In this document: positions 11,071 through 19,646 of the stretch, piece after piece | How the letters are laid out: the number at the start of each line of letters is the position of its first letter | Position numbering within the stretch: the stretch's first letter is position 1 | Source: Bryopsis sp. KO-2023 | Taxonomy: Eukaryota > Chlorophyta > Ulvophyceae > Bryopsidales > Bryopsidaceae | Length of the DNA stretch: 64,000 nt | Assembly (NCBI GenBank): GCA_030272585.1 | Contig: BSYQ01000002.1 | Coordinates: forward strand, 3,906,001-3,970,000 | Direction of reading: 5' to 3' | Position numbers and translations under genes: made by a program | Notes under the pieces: generated by a model | Told to the model about the DNA's origin: nothing | What the model saw: only the letters and a program-made list of their open reading frames with translations | Database searches by the model: none

Positions 11071-12449
11071 TGTGACGGAGCTAGAAAGAACTTGGCAGAT
11101 GTACTGCCACCAGATGTAATGATTATTCCGATGATAATTCGGAAGAATGGAATTGCCAACTCACACTGATAAACAGTCGTATTTTACGCTGCTCTATGTG
11201 AGACCTGGTGGTTCGTACGTCGGGTTCAATTCCTGACGAGGTCGATGACGTAGGAAAAGTTGTATATTGATACGCTGGAAGATATCGAATAGCTGGCACG
11301 CCAACCCATGGCTAGCGCAGAGTACTAGGAGTCTTACTGCCGGCACTGTCGTTTTATGACATCCGAGGTATGACTTCTACGAAACGTGCGGCTGGGAACA
11401 CAAGGAGCCAGCGAAAACACTATGGATTCCAGCGAAACGGATACAACTCCCTACGGAAAACGATCTCTTAGGCGATACGCACGACTGGCAGTCGGGTCGC
11501 TAGTCGACCCCTGTCGTGACGCCGAACTCGCGGCCAGCACACATGCGCTAGCGCTAGAACTGGCCGCGAGTATAAATATCCCACAGAATTCTGATTAAAA
11601 ACAGACAGAACTCGGTGAATACCTCGTTTACTTCTTACTTCGGACATCTATCTATAGGAGGACTCTCTTATCGTGACGGACTTAAGGAAAGCTTCGCGAC
11701 TTACCTTAAACGGGAATCCCGACCGGACGAGGTACTTCTGGCCAAAGATAGCATCATCCAAGGTTTTCTGAAGTACACTTTTGAAATGGGATACACCATC
11801 CCTTCTCTTTCTGTAAAAATATTCTCTTGCTATTATTCTTGTGTCTCTGAGTGTCTTTATTCAAAATAAGATTGTTTCTGATCAAACTTTGATTCTAGAG
11901 GAAATAGGAGTGGAGTCAGAATAGTAAGAGAAGGTGCTGCCCTTCTCTTAGGAGGTTTTTCTCCACTCAGAGGAGCTGACCTCTCCTCTGAGTGTCTCCT
12001 TTCGTTTTTGGTGTTTGCGTTTTGTGTTTTCTCTCTTTCTCCAGCTCAGTTTCCAGAGTCCTCTTAGGCTATGGTCTCTTAGCGACCATCCTCCAGGGGA
12101 CTCCACTTTCTGTCTCACTCTCGGGAGCAAGGCCCTCTTAGCGGGTGTCTCCGTCGACTTTGACTCGTGTTACGTTCAGATGCCTGGTCTTAGGCTTTTC
12201 GTTGTTATGGGGAATCGAGACTGTGACTCTCGAATGGTGATGATTGTTAGAGCGACTGGTCTTAGCCGACTTCTTAGGTGACGATAGTTTCAGTGCGTCG
12301 CAGTTTAGATACCAAGTTTTTGGATAAGACATTCAACGTCGGCGTAGTCCGACTCAGTTGCCGTAGACAGACTCTGCGGTAATTCAGTGCGACTCTATCT
12401 TCAGTCGCTGCGCGAATGAAGAATTAGTAGTTGTGCCGAATGCGTTTTC
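11071..12449 (+). repeat. 5' LTR of the gypsy element (1379 bp)
   Basis: It aligns without gaps to 21602-22980 at a constant offset of 10531 bases. The only difference I noticed is T/C in CTGGCC versus CCGGCC near 11561/22092. The next base is the T of TGGTTTCGGAGC. It lacks the terminal GGAGCGTCACA that closes the 3' LTR. Several short frames inside both LTRs are identical because the LTRs are, and are not counted as genes. Confidence 0.88.
11527..11578 (+). promoter_or_regulatory. LTR promoter: inverted repeat plus TATA box
   Basis: TATAAATA lies at 11571-11578. Immediately before it is CTGGCCGCGAG (11560-11570), the exact reverse complement of CTCGCGGCCAG (11527-11537). The loop between contains the palindrome GCGCTAGCGC (11545-11554). 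This looks like a U3 core promoter with a symmetric factor-binding site. Transcription would begin about 25-35 bases downstream, near 11600. The 3' LTR has the same layout at 22058-22109, but its single T-to-C change removes the outermost loop-side pair. Confidence 0.5.
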
Positions 12450-12467
12450 TGGTTTCGGAGCACTTCG
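12450..12467 (+). other. Primer-binding site of the gypsy element
   Basis: TGGTTTCGGAGCACTTCG follows the 5' LTR without a gap. TGG matches tRNA CCA, and the first 12 bases are repeated at 10709 in the small element, which supports the assignment. Confidence 0.65.
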
Positions 12468-12605
12468 AGCTTCGGACATGTTAGGAATATGGGCCCACTA
12501 ACATTGCAACAAAGTTCTGTGCAACACTGTTTACTCTGGTGATCACCTCTCGTAAAAGAGAAAGCGCTCCAGAAATTAACACAAGTGTAAAACATTGTAG
12601 GAACA

Positions 12606-14525
12606 ATGGTTGGAGCAACTTCTGCCGATAAGTATCGTGCCCCTAAGCTCGAAAAGTTTGACGGAAAGAAACCTCCAGCAGCAGAATGGTTCAAGACTGT
12701 GGAAGCGACAGCCACGGCACAGAACTGGCCTGCTCGTTCCAAAGTGAGCAGGGCGAAAGCGAACCTCACTCACGGTGCAGCCCTCTGGGCGGCTGCTCTC
12801 CCAGAAGATATGACCTGGGAGAACTTTAAAAAGAAGTTTATGAAAAGGTGGCTGGGGGCCACCGATGATTTGATGAGCGAGCTAACAAGGCGTCGCCAAC
12901 GGTCTACGGAGACGGTCGAAGATTTCGCGGACGCCCTTCGTGGCTTAGCTGAGGATATCACTGATATTCAGACCGCGACACGCACTGACGACGCCACCCC
13001 GATTGCCCTGAACGACGAATTTCTCCGTCACATTTTTCAGGCTGGAATACCATCGAAGATAAGGGATGCTATAGCCCCACTCCAGCATCAGAACTTTGAG
13101 GAAGTGGTGACGGCTGCAAAGGCAGTTGAGGGAATAGGGCTGAGTAAGAAAAGGAAAGCTCCAGACAGCACTGATTCAGATTCAGACACAGAGAAGAACA
13201 CTGGACAGGCCACAGACTCAAAGGAAGAAAAGCTTCTGAATAAAGTGATGCACAAGGTTCAGAAAGTTATGGAGGGACATATGCACAAGATCTATACAGC
13301 CCTCCCAGCTCCAGAGGAAAGGCTGCTGGAATGGCGACAGAAAGTCAATGGGGGAGCTTCAGGAAAGAAGGGTGGAAGGAATCAGACTTATGAAGGCCAA
13401 AGACCCAGGGGTTATTATAGTCCTTTACTGAACAAGGATCTGAACCTAGGAGAATGTTGGCACTGTGGGGTACCAGGTCATAGATGGGGAAGATGTCTTA
13501 AGAGAAAGGCGGGAGTGACCTACAGCCTCCAATACAGAGCAGGCAATACCCCTTTGGTTGTACAGGCGAACCCCGACCAAGGGAACTCCAAGTCTCAGGG
13601 TCCCCAAATGAATATGGTAGAAGGGAAGACCTCTGGAGGGGAGAACAAATATAGGATGGGGAATAAGCATGCTTTGATAGATGCTCAGGCATTTCTAGAC
13701 AGGACAGAGTTACCTGTCCCCCTCAAAACATTCATGTTTTATTCCCCTGAACTCAGGGAGGCCATCAGGAGGGAGGCAGACCTGATGACTTCAGTGGATG
13801 CTGGGGTAACCCAACCCCTCCACTTCGAACCGGAAACCTCTGGCCAGGAGGATGAAGACAAGGAGGTGGGCATGCTGGAGGTAGACACACTTCAGAGGGA
13901 AGCGGCCTCCAAGAACACCCCAGCAAAATGCACCATCAAAATCAAGGGGGAAGCATTGGAGGCAGTGGTGGACACGGGAGCCAGCCACAGCTGCATCTCC
14001 AGAGCCACGGTGGAGAAGCTTGGCCTGGTGGGCCAGGTCCAACCCTCCGAATGGGTTTTTAGGACAGCCAGTGGGGAGATAGCCACCTCTCTTGGGTATC
14101 TCCCAAAAATATTTGTCAACATAGGAGGAACAGGCTCCCACAACTCTTTTATGGTGACAGACACAGACACCTGCTGTGTCCTGCTGGGGATAGACTTTCT
14201 TAAGTCAATCAGGGCCATGATAATGCTGGGACCACAGCAGATATTCTATCACAAGGGCAATGGGAAGATGGGGGCCATCTCTCTTAGGACAGAGGAGAAG
14301 CAAAGCCCAGGGACGGAGGAGGAAGTCCAGACTGCAGCCGGGAAGAAAAGGAAAGGAGAAAACTTGACCCCGGAGAAAAAGGTCAGGTTCAACCCCACCA
14401 CCGAGACCATTCCAAAAGAAGCACCACACAGTCCTCTGCCATCAGGATTCGGACAAAGGAGTACTCCGGCTACAGGGGTACAGAAAGATGGAGGAAGAGA
14501 AGGGCCCTCCCAGGATTTTCATTAG
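12606..14525 (+). CDS. gag-pro: Gag-protease polyprotein (639 aa)
   Basis: The N-terminal third is helical, with conserved Trp positions (AAEWFKTVEA, TWENFKKKFMKRW), matching the retrotransposon Gag/capsid fold. A CCHC zinc knuckle spans residues 284-297 (C284, C287, H292, C297), which binds element RNA. A retropepsin domain follows, with the catalytic triplet DTGA at 456-459 and the C-terminal strand LLGID near residue 530. Its job is to form the cytoplasmic particle, package RNA and cleave the polyprotein. The ATG at 12606 is about 160 bases after the primer-binding site. The stop at 14523-14525 lies inside the overlap with the RT frame, so protease is made with Gag and not with RT. A lysine/proline-rich tail follows the protease. 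Confidence 0.9.
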   Translation: MVGATSADKYRAPKLEKFDGKKPPAAEWFKTVEATATAQNWPARSKVSRAKANLTHGAALWAAALPEDMTWENFKKKFMKRWLGATDDLMSELTRRRQRSTETVEDFADALRGLAEDITDIQTATRTDDATPIALNDEFLRHIFQAGIPSKIRDAIAPLQHQNFEEVVTAAKAVEGIGLSKKRKAPDSTDSDSDTEKNTGQATDSKEEKLLNKVMHKVQKVMEGHMHKIYTALPAPEERLLEWRQKVNGGASGKKGGRNQTYEGQRPRGYYSPLLNKDLNLGECWHCGVPGHRWGRCLKRKAGVTYSLQYRAGNTPLVVQANPDQGNSKSQGPQMNMVEGKTSGGENKYRMGNKHALIDAQAFLDRTELPVPLKTFMFYSPELREAIRREADLMTSVDAGVTQPLHFEPETSGQEDEDKEVGMLEVDTLQREAASKNTPAKCTIKIKGEALEAVVDTGASHSCISRATVEKLGLVGQVQPSEWVFRTASGEIATSLGYLPKIFVNIGGTGSHNSFMVTDTDTCCVLLGIDFLKSIRAMIMLGPQQIFYHKGNGKMGAISLRTEEKQSPGTEEEVQTAAGKKRKGENLTPEKKVRFNPTTETIPKEAPHSPLPSGFGQRSTPATGVQKDGGREGPSQDFH

Positions 14526-16132
14526 GGTCAGAGGTCAGGCCTGGTGATCTCAGGGGTGTGGCCACAGGGCTGCACAGGTTTACTACTAGAGGGGTGACAC
14601 CTCCAGAATCCATTCTGGTGTCACAAGAGGAGAAAGGAAAAACCTTTGCTGACTTAAATATAGGGGATAGTTTGACAAGAGATGAAAGGAGGGCAGTGGA
14701 AAAGCTTTGCAAGTCTAGGAGGGAGGCCTGGTCTCTAAGTGAATACGAGATAGGCTCCTTTAGAAATCATAGTTACAAGATTGAAACTGGTACAGCTAGG
14801 CCTGTGGCAAAGAGGCAATATAGAGTTAGTGAATTCCAGAAGGGAGAGATAGAGAGGCAACTAGAAGGGTTACTAAAAGTAGGGGTAGTTAGACCCAGCC
14901 CAGGGTCACCTTGGTCTTCACCCACTCTCCTGGTCCCTAAGAAGGCACCAGGAAAATGGAGGTGGTGTGTAGACTTTAGAGATTTGAATGATTTGGTGGA
15001 GGCAGATCAGTACCCTCTGCCATTGATAGATGAATTGCTAGATGGGTTGGGAGGTAGGAAGTTTTATTCTAGTTTGGACCTTAGGTCAGGGTATTGGCAG
15101 TTGCCCTTAGCTGAGGAGGATAAGGGGAAAACAGCTTTTAGGACCTCCTCAGGGTTATATGAATGGGTTAGGTGTCCTCAGGGACTCAAGACTATGCCAG
15201 AGGCCTTTCAGAGAGTTATGGACTCTTTGTTTGGCCACCTGGAAGGGGTCCAGGTCTACCTGGATGACATAGTCATCTTTAGTCACACCTTCCAAGAGCA
15301 TTTGGAAACTCTGAAAAAGGTGTTAGATATTCTGGAGAGGGAGGGGGCCAAGCTGTCCATAGAAAAGTGCTTTCTATTCCAGGAGGAGATAGAATACTTA
15401 GGACACCACATCACGAAGGCTGGATTTAGCCCTCAGGAGGACAAAATGGCCTCCATAGCAAAGCTGAAGACTCCTACTACAGTCACCCAAGTCAGGTCCT
15501 TCTTGGGGCTTACTGGATACTACAGAAGGCATGCCCCAGACTATGCAAGAAGAGCAGGAGCTCTCACAGAGCTCACTAAGGAAGGAGTCCCTTTTCTCTG
15601 GACCTGGAGATGTGAATATTCATGGAGACTGCTGAAGAAGATGCTGACTACAGCCCCAGTGGTGACAACTCTCAGGAGGGAAGGGGAGGTGTTCGTGTGC
15701 CCCGATTGGAGTCAGTATGCTATAGCTGGAATACTGGGCCAGATTCAGGAAGGACAGGAGAAGGTAATAGCTTATTTCTCCAAAAAGAATAGTCAATCAG
15801 AAGCTAGGTATGCCCCTAGCCAGGGGGAGGCCATGGCTGTGATTAAAACTATCAGGAAATTTAGTTATTATCTGACAGGGAGGGAGTTTACTGTCTTTAC
15901 TGACTGTGGAGCCTTGTTCTGGCTAATGGGTTCTAGACACCTGAGCAATATGATGGCCAGGTGGGTCATAGAGTTACAGGGGTATAAAATTAAGGTGGTC
16001 CATAGACCTGGGAAGTTTCATGTCAATGCAGATGCATTGTCTAGACTAGTTATGAATAGAGAGAAGAAAAAGGAGGCACAGGGTCTGCCTACAGTGTCAG
16101 ATCATCTGCCTCTGGGGAGGAAGCTGAGTTAG
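14288..16132 (+). CDS. pol: Reverse transcriptase-RNase H, expressed by -1 frameshift
   Basis: The frame is open from 14288 to the TAG at 16130-16132 and overlaps Gag-protease by 238 bases in the -1 phase. It has no ATG before the RT domain; the first near-start is GTG at 14558. A -1 ribosomal frameshift is the simplest route. RT motifs are present in order: WRWCVDFRDLN, SSLDLRSGYWQ, the catalytic YLDD (15257-15268) and the thumb region. RNase H follows, with CPDWSQ, QGEAMAV and TDCGAL as the likely acidic sites, and the connection ends HRPGKFHVNADALSR, typical of Ty3/gypsy. The product copies element RNA to DNA. Unlike usual Ty3/gypsy pol it stops before integrase. I could not pick a slippery heptamer with confidence. 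Confidence 0.9.
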   Translation, partial: DRGEAKPRDGGGSPDCSREEKERRKLDPGEKGQVQPHHRDHSKRSTTQSSAIRIRTKEYSGYRGTERWRKRRALPGFSLGSEVRPGDLRGVATGLHRFTTRGVTPPESILVSQEEKGKTFADLNIGDSLTRDERRAVEKLCKSRREAWSLSEYEIGSFRNHSYKIETGTARPVAKRQYRVSEFQKGEIERQLEGLLKVGVVRPSPGSPWSSPTLLVPKKAPGKWRWCVDFRDLNDLVEADQYPLPLIDELLDGLGGRKFYSSLDLRSGYWQLPLAEEDKGKTAFRTSSGLYEWVRCPQGLKTMPEAFQRVMDSLFGHLEGVQVYLDDIVIFSHTFQEHLETLKKVLDILEREGAKLSIEKCFLFQEEIEYLGHHITKAGFSPQEDKMASIAKLKTPTTVTQVRSFLGLTGYYRRHAPDYARRAGALTELTKEGVPFLWTWRCEYSWRLLKKMLTTAPVVTTLRREGEVFVCPDWSQYAIAGILGQIQEGQEKVIAYFSKKNSQSEARYAPSQGEAMAVIKTIRKFSYYLTGREFTVFTDCGALFWLMGSRHLSNMMARWVIELQGYKIKVVHRPGKFHVNADALSRLVMNREKKKEAQGLPTVSDHLPLGRKLS

Positions 16133-16427
16133 TAGGGTTTAGGAATAAGAGAAAGACTAGTCTAGGGGAGGACTAGTGGATGGCAAGGTTTGGTGGAATT
16201 TCTGGGACAGAGTCGATCAGGAGGCACAGGACGGGGGATAGAAAAGATAAAGGTTAAATCCAAGAAACCTCCTGTAGAGGAAAGGGCCTCTGGGAGGAAA
16301 CAAGTCCTGCTTAGGATTCTTAAGGGAGAAGCAGGCAGGGAAGAAGTAGATCGAGATAAGTTTCTCAGAGAACAGAGCAGAGTTCAGTAAACGGGAATTA
16401 GAAGTTCGAAGTCAGGAGAGGAAAGAA

Positions 16428-16937
16428 ATGGATGCAACCCAAGCCGCCGCCCTTGCGCACATCATCGCTGTTTTGCTGGAGCTACTGGTGGATATGGAGG
16501 AATATGAGGAGGAACTGCGACACCGTCTGCTTGTGGGAGAGTTCCGGATGAACACAAGAGCAGGCAGGGAAGCTCGGATGAATGTCTCCAAACTCGCTCA
16601 GTACACGGAGACACTGATGACCTTGCGAGGACTGTTAGACCAGTTTCGGTCAGGTGTTCCGATTGGTCCAGGCCCCCTTAGGCCCCCGAGGCAGCAGATA
16701 ACAGCGATGTTGGCCCAGCCTATCGGGAACGCTGGAGGACAGGGAGGTGGAGGGGGTCCATCTAATAACCCTGCTGGCCTGCCGCGCTTTTACCCAGTGG
16801 CACGGGTGGAGGCAAGGTTCGAGGAGAACGGTGACGGCGACATGCAGGAGGTACCTCCGGAGGAGCCGATAGTGGTGTACTCTTCGGGGGAAGAGGAGAA
16901 CACTAGAGATGTGGGGGCACCAGGCCCCAGTAGTTAA
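16428..16937 (+). CDS. Unrecognised element ORF between RNase H and integrase (169 aa)
   Basis: This is an ATG-started, uninterrupted frame. Residues 1-75 are predicted to be helical (leucine-rich with acidic and Arg-rich faces). A Pro/Gly-rich linker (about 76-115, with a GGQGGGGG run) follows, then an acidic tail with PIVVYSSGEEE. That tail fits the pattern of a SUMO-interacting motif (V/I-V-x-S-S-acidic), but this is inference. I recognise no known retroelement protein. Position between RT-RH and IN is unusual, since these domains are normally fused. It may have arisen by insertion of foreign sequence into pol or be a second structural protein. The composition is coding-like. Confidence 0.5.
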   Translation: MDATQAAALAHIIAVLLELLVDMEEYEEELRHRLLVGEFRMNTRAGREARMNVSKLAQYTETLMTLRGLLDQFRSGVPIGPGPLRPPRQQITAMLAQPIGNAGGQGGGGGPSNNPAGLPRFYPVARVEARFEENGDGDMQEVPPEEPIVVYSSGEEENTRDVGAPGPSS

Positions 16938-17726
16938 GGGATGTTTCTAGTGGCAGTTTGAGTGTGTGGGTGATAGCCTGGTATGCAGGAGGGAAAGTTG
17001 AAGTCATGTCGGGGTTGAGAAGTGGTTCTGTAAGCAGGATTCTGCATTTTTCTTAAAGTGATATAAGTTATCTCAGGAATAGTTAAGACTCCTGGAACAA
17101 ATGAGTTCCACCTCTTAACAGAACATCAGTCTGAGTTTCTTTCAATCTACACTGAAAAACAGAAAACCACTCTGCTCACAGCCGGTCAATCTCTAAGGTA
17201 ATTAAAGGAAGGTCTGAGGATTAGAAGTAATCCCAGACAAACGTTCAGATTCTGCAGAGATCAGGTATCCTGAAAGAGGGGACTCTCAGAATGGAGGACT
17301 ACAGTCTCGGGTAAGACTGTACACACTTTGATTTATTTTAAATCAATCCCTGTGAGGACCTCATACACTAAGTCGAAAATGGTGTGGTGTTTGATCCAAC
17401 CTAGAAGTTAAGGTCACTTAAGAGGAAAAGTGCCCTTTCCCATAAACAGGACTGATAGTTCAAACTCTGGGATTAAACAAATGCATGTTAACTGGACTAA
17501 GAGAAGACCTCTAAAGATTACAGCTTTCAGCCAGCTCACAGGCCAACTGTTACAGCTGTTTCAACCTGGAGGATTTTGTATTTAAGTGGAAACCCTTATT
17601 AACTAGAGGAGAGGGCAAACTTTGCTTTATCTACCCAGGATAAGCAACTTAAAAACAAAAGGATACCGGAGCTAAGAGGCTCTAAGTACAGACGTAAGGC
17701 AGTTAAGTCGAGAAAGAAGTATACAG
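16938..17726 (+). other. Non-coding spacer between the 169-aa ORF and integrase
   Basis: About 790 bases with frequent stops in all plus frames. It may contain signals that let integrase be expressed separately, such as a splice acceptor or internal promoter. The candidate CAG at 17724-17726, directly before the integrase ATG, follows a purine-rich stretch and is a poor acceptor. I see no other feature. Confidence 0.45.
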
Positions 17727-19148
17727 ATGCGGAAGTATGACATCTGGAGGGACCCTTGCACCCTAAGTCTTTTGCAGAAAGACTTTGTGAAGTTTGCTGG
17801 ATATTCCAGCCAAGAAAAGGCAGCAGCTAGGAAAAAGGAGGCTAGGTACATATGGGATTCGGAAGCAGAACGAATGTTTCTGCAGGACGCGGGAGGAGAT
17901 AAAAGGAGGGAGGTGCCAGTGGAGGCTAGGAGACAGGAGCTAATTATGGAGGCACACATAGCAGTAGGACATGTGTCTATGAAGGGAACTCTGGAGAAGC
18001 TCAGGGAGCACTACTTTTGGTATGGGATGGAAAAACAGACAAAAGAAACTTTGGGGAAGTGTAAGACCTGCCAGGAGATCAGGCCAAAGTTTCTGATACA
18101 GCCTAGACTGCTCCAGACTCCAGCTGGCCTTCCGTTTTATCAGTGGGGGATGGATACATTTTCCATTAGGATGCCTGATACACAGGCTTTAGTACACGTT
18201 TTAGTGGTTGTAGACTATTTCACGAAATGGGCTGAAGCTGGGATAGTGGATGCAAAAAGTCCAATCTTTATAGCCCAGTTTCTATTCCAGAACATCATCT
18301 GTAGGTTTGGGGTCCCTAGATTCTTCCTGTGTGACAATGGGACAGAGTTTAAGGGTTTAGTTTTAGATTTATGCAAGCAGGAGGGCATAGAGATTAAGAA
18401 CACTAGTCCGAACCATCCCAGAACGAATGGGCTGGCGGAGAGATTAAATCAGACCCTGAAACAGGGAATAGTGGGTAGGCTAAAAGAAAAGCAGGCAGAA
18501 GAGACACCCACCACAGGTGCACTCTTATTTTCAGTAAAGGATTTACAGGGGGCTTTATTAGACAGTCTTAGAGACTATAATAGCAGGGTAAAAGAAACAA
18601 CAGGGTACAGCCCTTTTGAATTAGTATATATTAGGAGGCAGGTGAATAAAAGAGACTGGGCAGCTTATCAGTTAGGACAACAACTAGAGGAGTCTCAGAT
18701 AGATTTAGGGGAAGGATCCCAACTTCAGGGAGAAGGCTCTGGATCCCAGACTTTAGCTGAGAAAAGGGAAGAGGCAGTTTTATTAGATCCTGTGGTCCAG
18801 GAACTGCCAGTTTTGATCTCAGATAGGGAGTTAAAAGAGCTGAGTGAATTAAGAAAAAGGATGGAAGAAAGAGCTAAGGAATCAATAGGAACAGCTCAGT
18901 ATAGGCAGCAGAGGAACTATGTTGAAAAACTTAAAGAAAAAGAAAGAATAGAAGCTCTTAAGATAGGGGATTTGGTTTTAGTTAGAATTAAGACTTCTAA
19001 GAAGCTAGTGGTTAAAGCTCAGGCGGGATTTCGAATAGAGGAAATAGATAGAACAGGAGTTAGAGTTAAGGTCTCTAGGGGTACTCGACAGAGCCGGTGG
19101 GTGGCTCTAGAGGATGTCGCTGTACCCGGAGGAGAACCTAGTACTTAG
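17727..19148 (+). CDS. int: Integrase, separate ORF (473 aa)
   Basis: The HHCC zinc domain has H77, H82, C112 and C115. The catalytic core has D143 (GMDTFS), D203 (CDNGTEF) and E238 (GLAERLN), with 34 residues between the last two by my count, one fewer than the usual DD35E. Conserved VVVDYFTKW and SPNHPRTNG are present. The C-terminal region (about 400-470) has the basic, beta-rich composition of an integrase DNA-binding domain and a GDLVLVR motif, but no chromodomain. It would insert the cDNA with 5-bp staggered cuts, which agrees with the ACACT duplication. Being outside the RT frame, it needs its own expression route. Confidence 0.9.
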   Translation: MRKYDIWRDPCTLSLLQKDFVKFAGYSSQEKAAARKKEARYIWDSEAERMFLQDAGGDKRREVPVEARRQELIMEAHIAVGHVSMKGTLEKLREHYFWYGMEKQTKETLGKCKTCQEIRPKFLIQPRLLQTPAGLPFYQWGMDTFSIRMPDTQALVHVLVVVDYFTKWAEAGIVDAKSPIFIAQFLFQNIICRFGVPRFFLCDNGTEFKGLVLDLCKQEGIEIKNTSPNHPRTNGLAERLNQTLKQGIVGRLKEKQAEETPTTGALLFSVKDLQGALLDSLRDYNSRVKETTGYSPFELVYIRRQVNKRDWAAYQLGQQLEESQIDLGEGSQLQGEGSGSQTLAEKREEAVLLDPVVQELPVLISDRELKELSELRKRMEERAKESIGTAQYRQQRNYVEKLKEKERIEALKIGDLVLVRIKTSKKLVVKAQAGFRIEEIDRTGVRVKVSRGTRQSRWVALEDVAVPGGEPST

Positions 19149-19646
19149 GAGAGTACTTTAGGAGAGTTTTACGGAGAAGCTCGGACCAAACTATTAGCGA
19201 GATATCCAAGAATAGAGAACAGTAGCGAGTGAGACGGGTTTAAAGGAGTGTCTTCGAGAGGTCTAGGACTTCTGGGTGGCGACGACAGGATTCGAACCAA
19301 AAACGGCGGCTGGAAGTCGTGGGTGACATGCACGAGCAGGAGATTAAGCGAGCGAGAGGAGAGGAGAGCGAGAGCGATGGGTTCGAAGTAACTGATAGCG
19401 AGAGTGAAGGAGAGAGGGGAGATTGAGACATCGGCAGGAGAGCTCTGGAGGATGTAGAACTCTGGTTGAGTGAGGGAGAATATTGGGAGACCCAACACAT
19501 AGATATGGAGTCATCTTGAGAGGACATAGAGGAGTGTTTTTAAACCCCAAGCCTCGAGGCATCGAATTCCTTCGACTGAGAAAAAGAAAACCAACGGAGC
19601 GGGAGGTTTTGCTTTTTGTTTAAAAAAAAAAAAAAGAGAAAAGAGA
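19149..19646 (+). other. Spacer between integrase and the 3' ORF
   Basis: About 500 bases without a supported plus-strand gene. It is rich in GAG/GCGAG repeats and ends in a run of 14 A followed by AGAGAAAAGAGA just before the next ATG. Minus-strand frames here arise from the purine bias. Confidence 0.45.

Noticed and set aside
11386-12332. Five ORFs inside the LTRs
   Set aside because: They appear identically in both LTRs only because the LTRs are copies; none has a domain, and they overlap promoter and untranslated sequence.
16190-16390. 66-aa ORF between RNase H and the 169-aa ORF
   Set aside because: Its only start is TTG and it has no features; treated as spacer.
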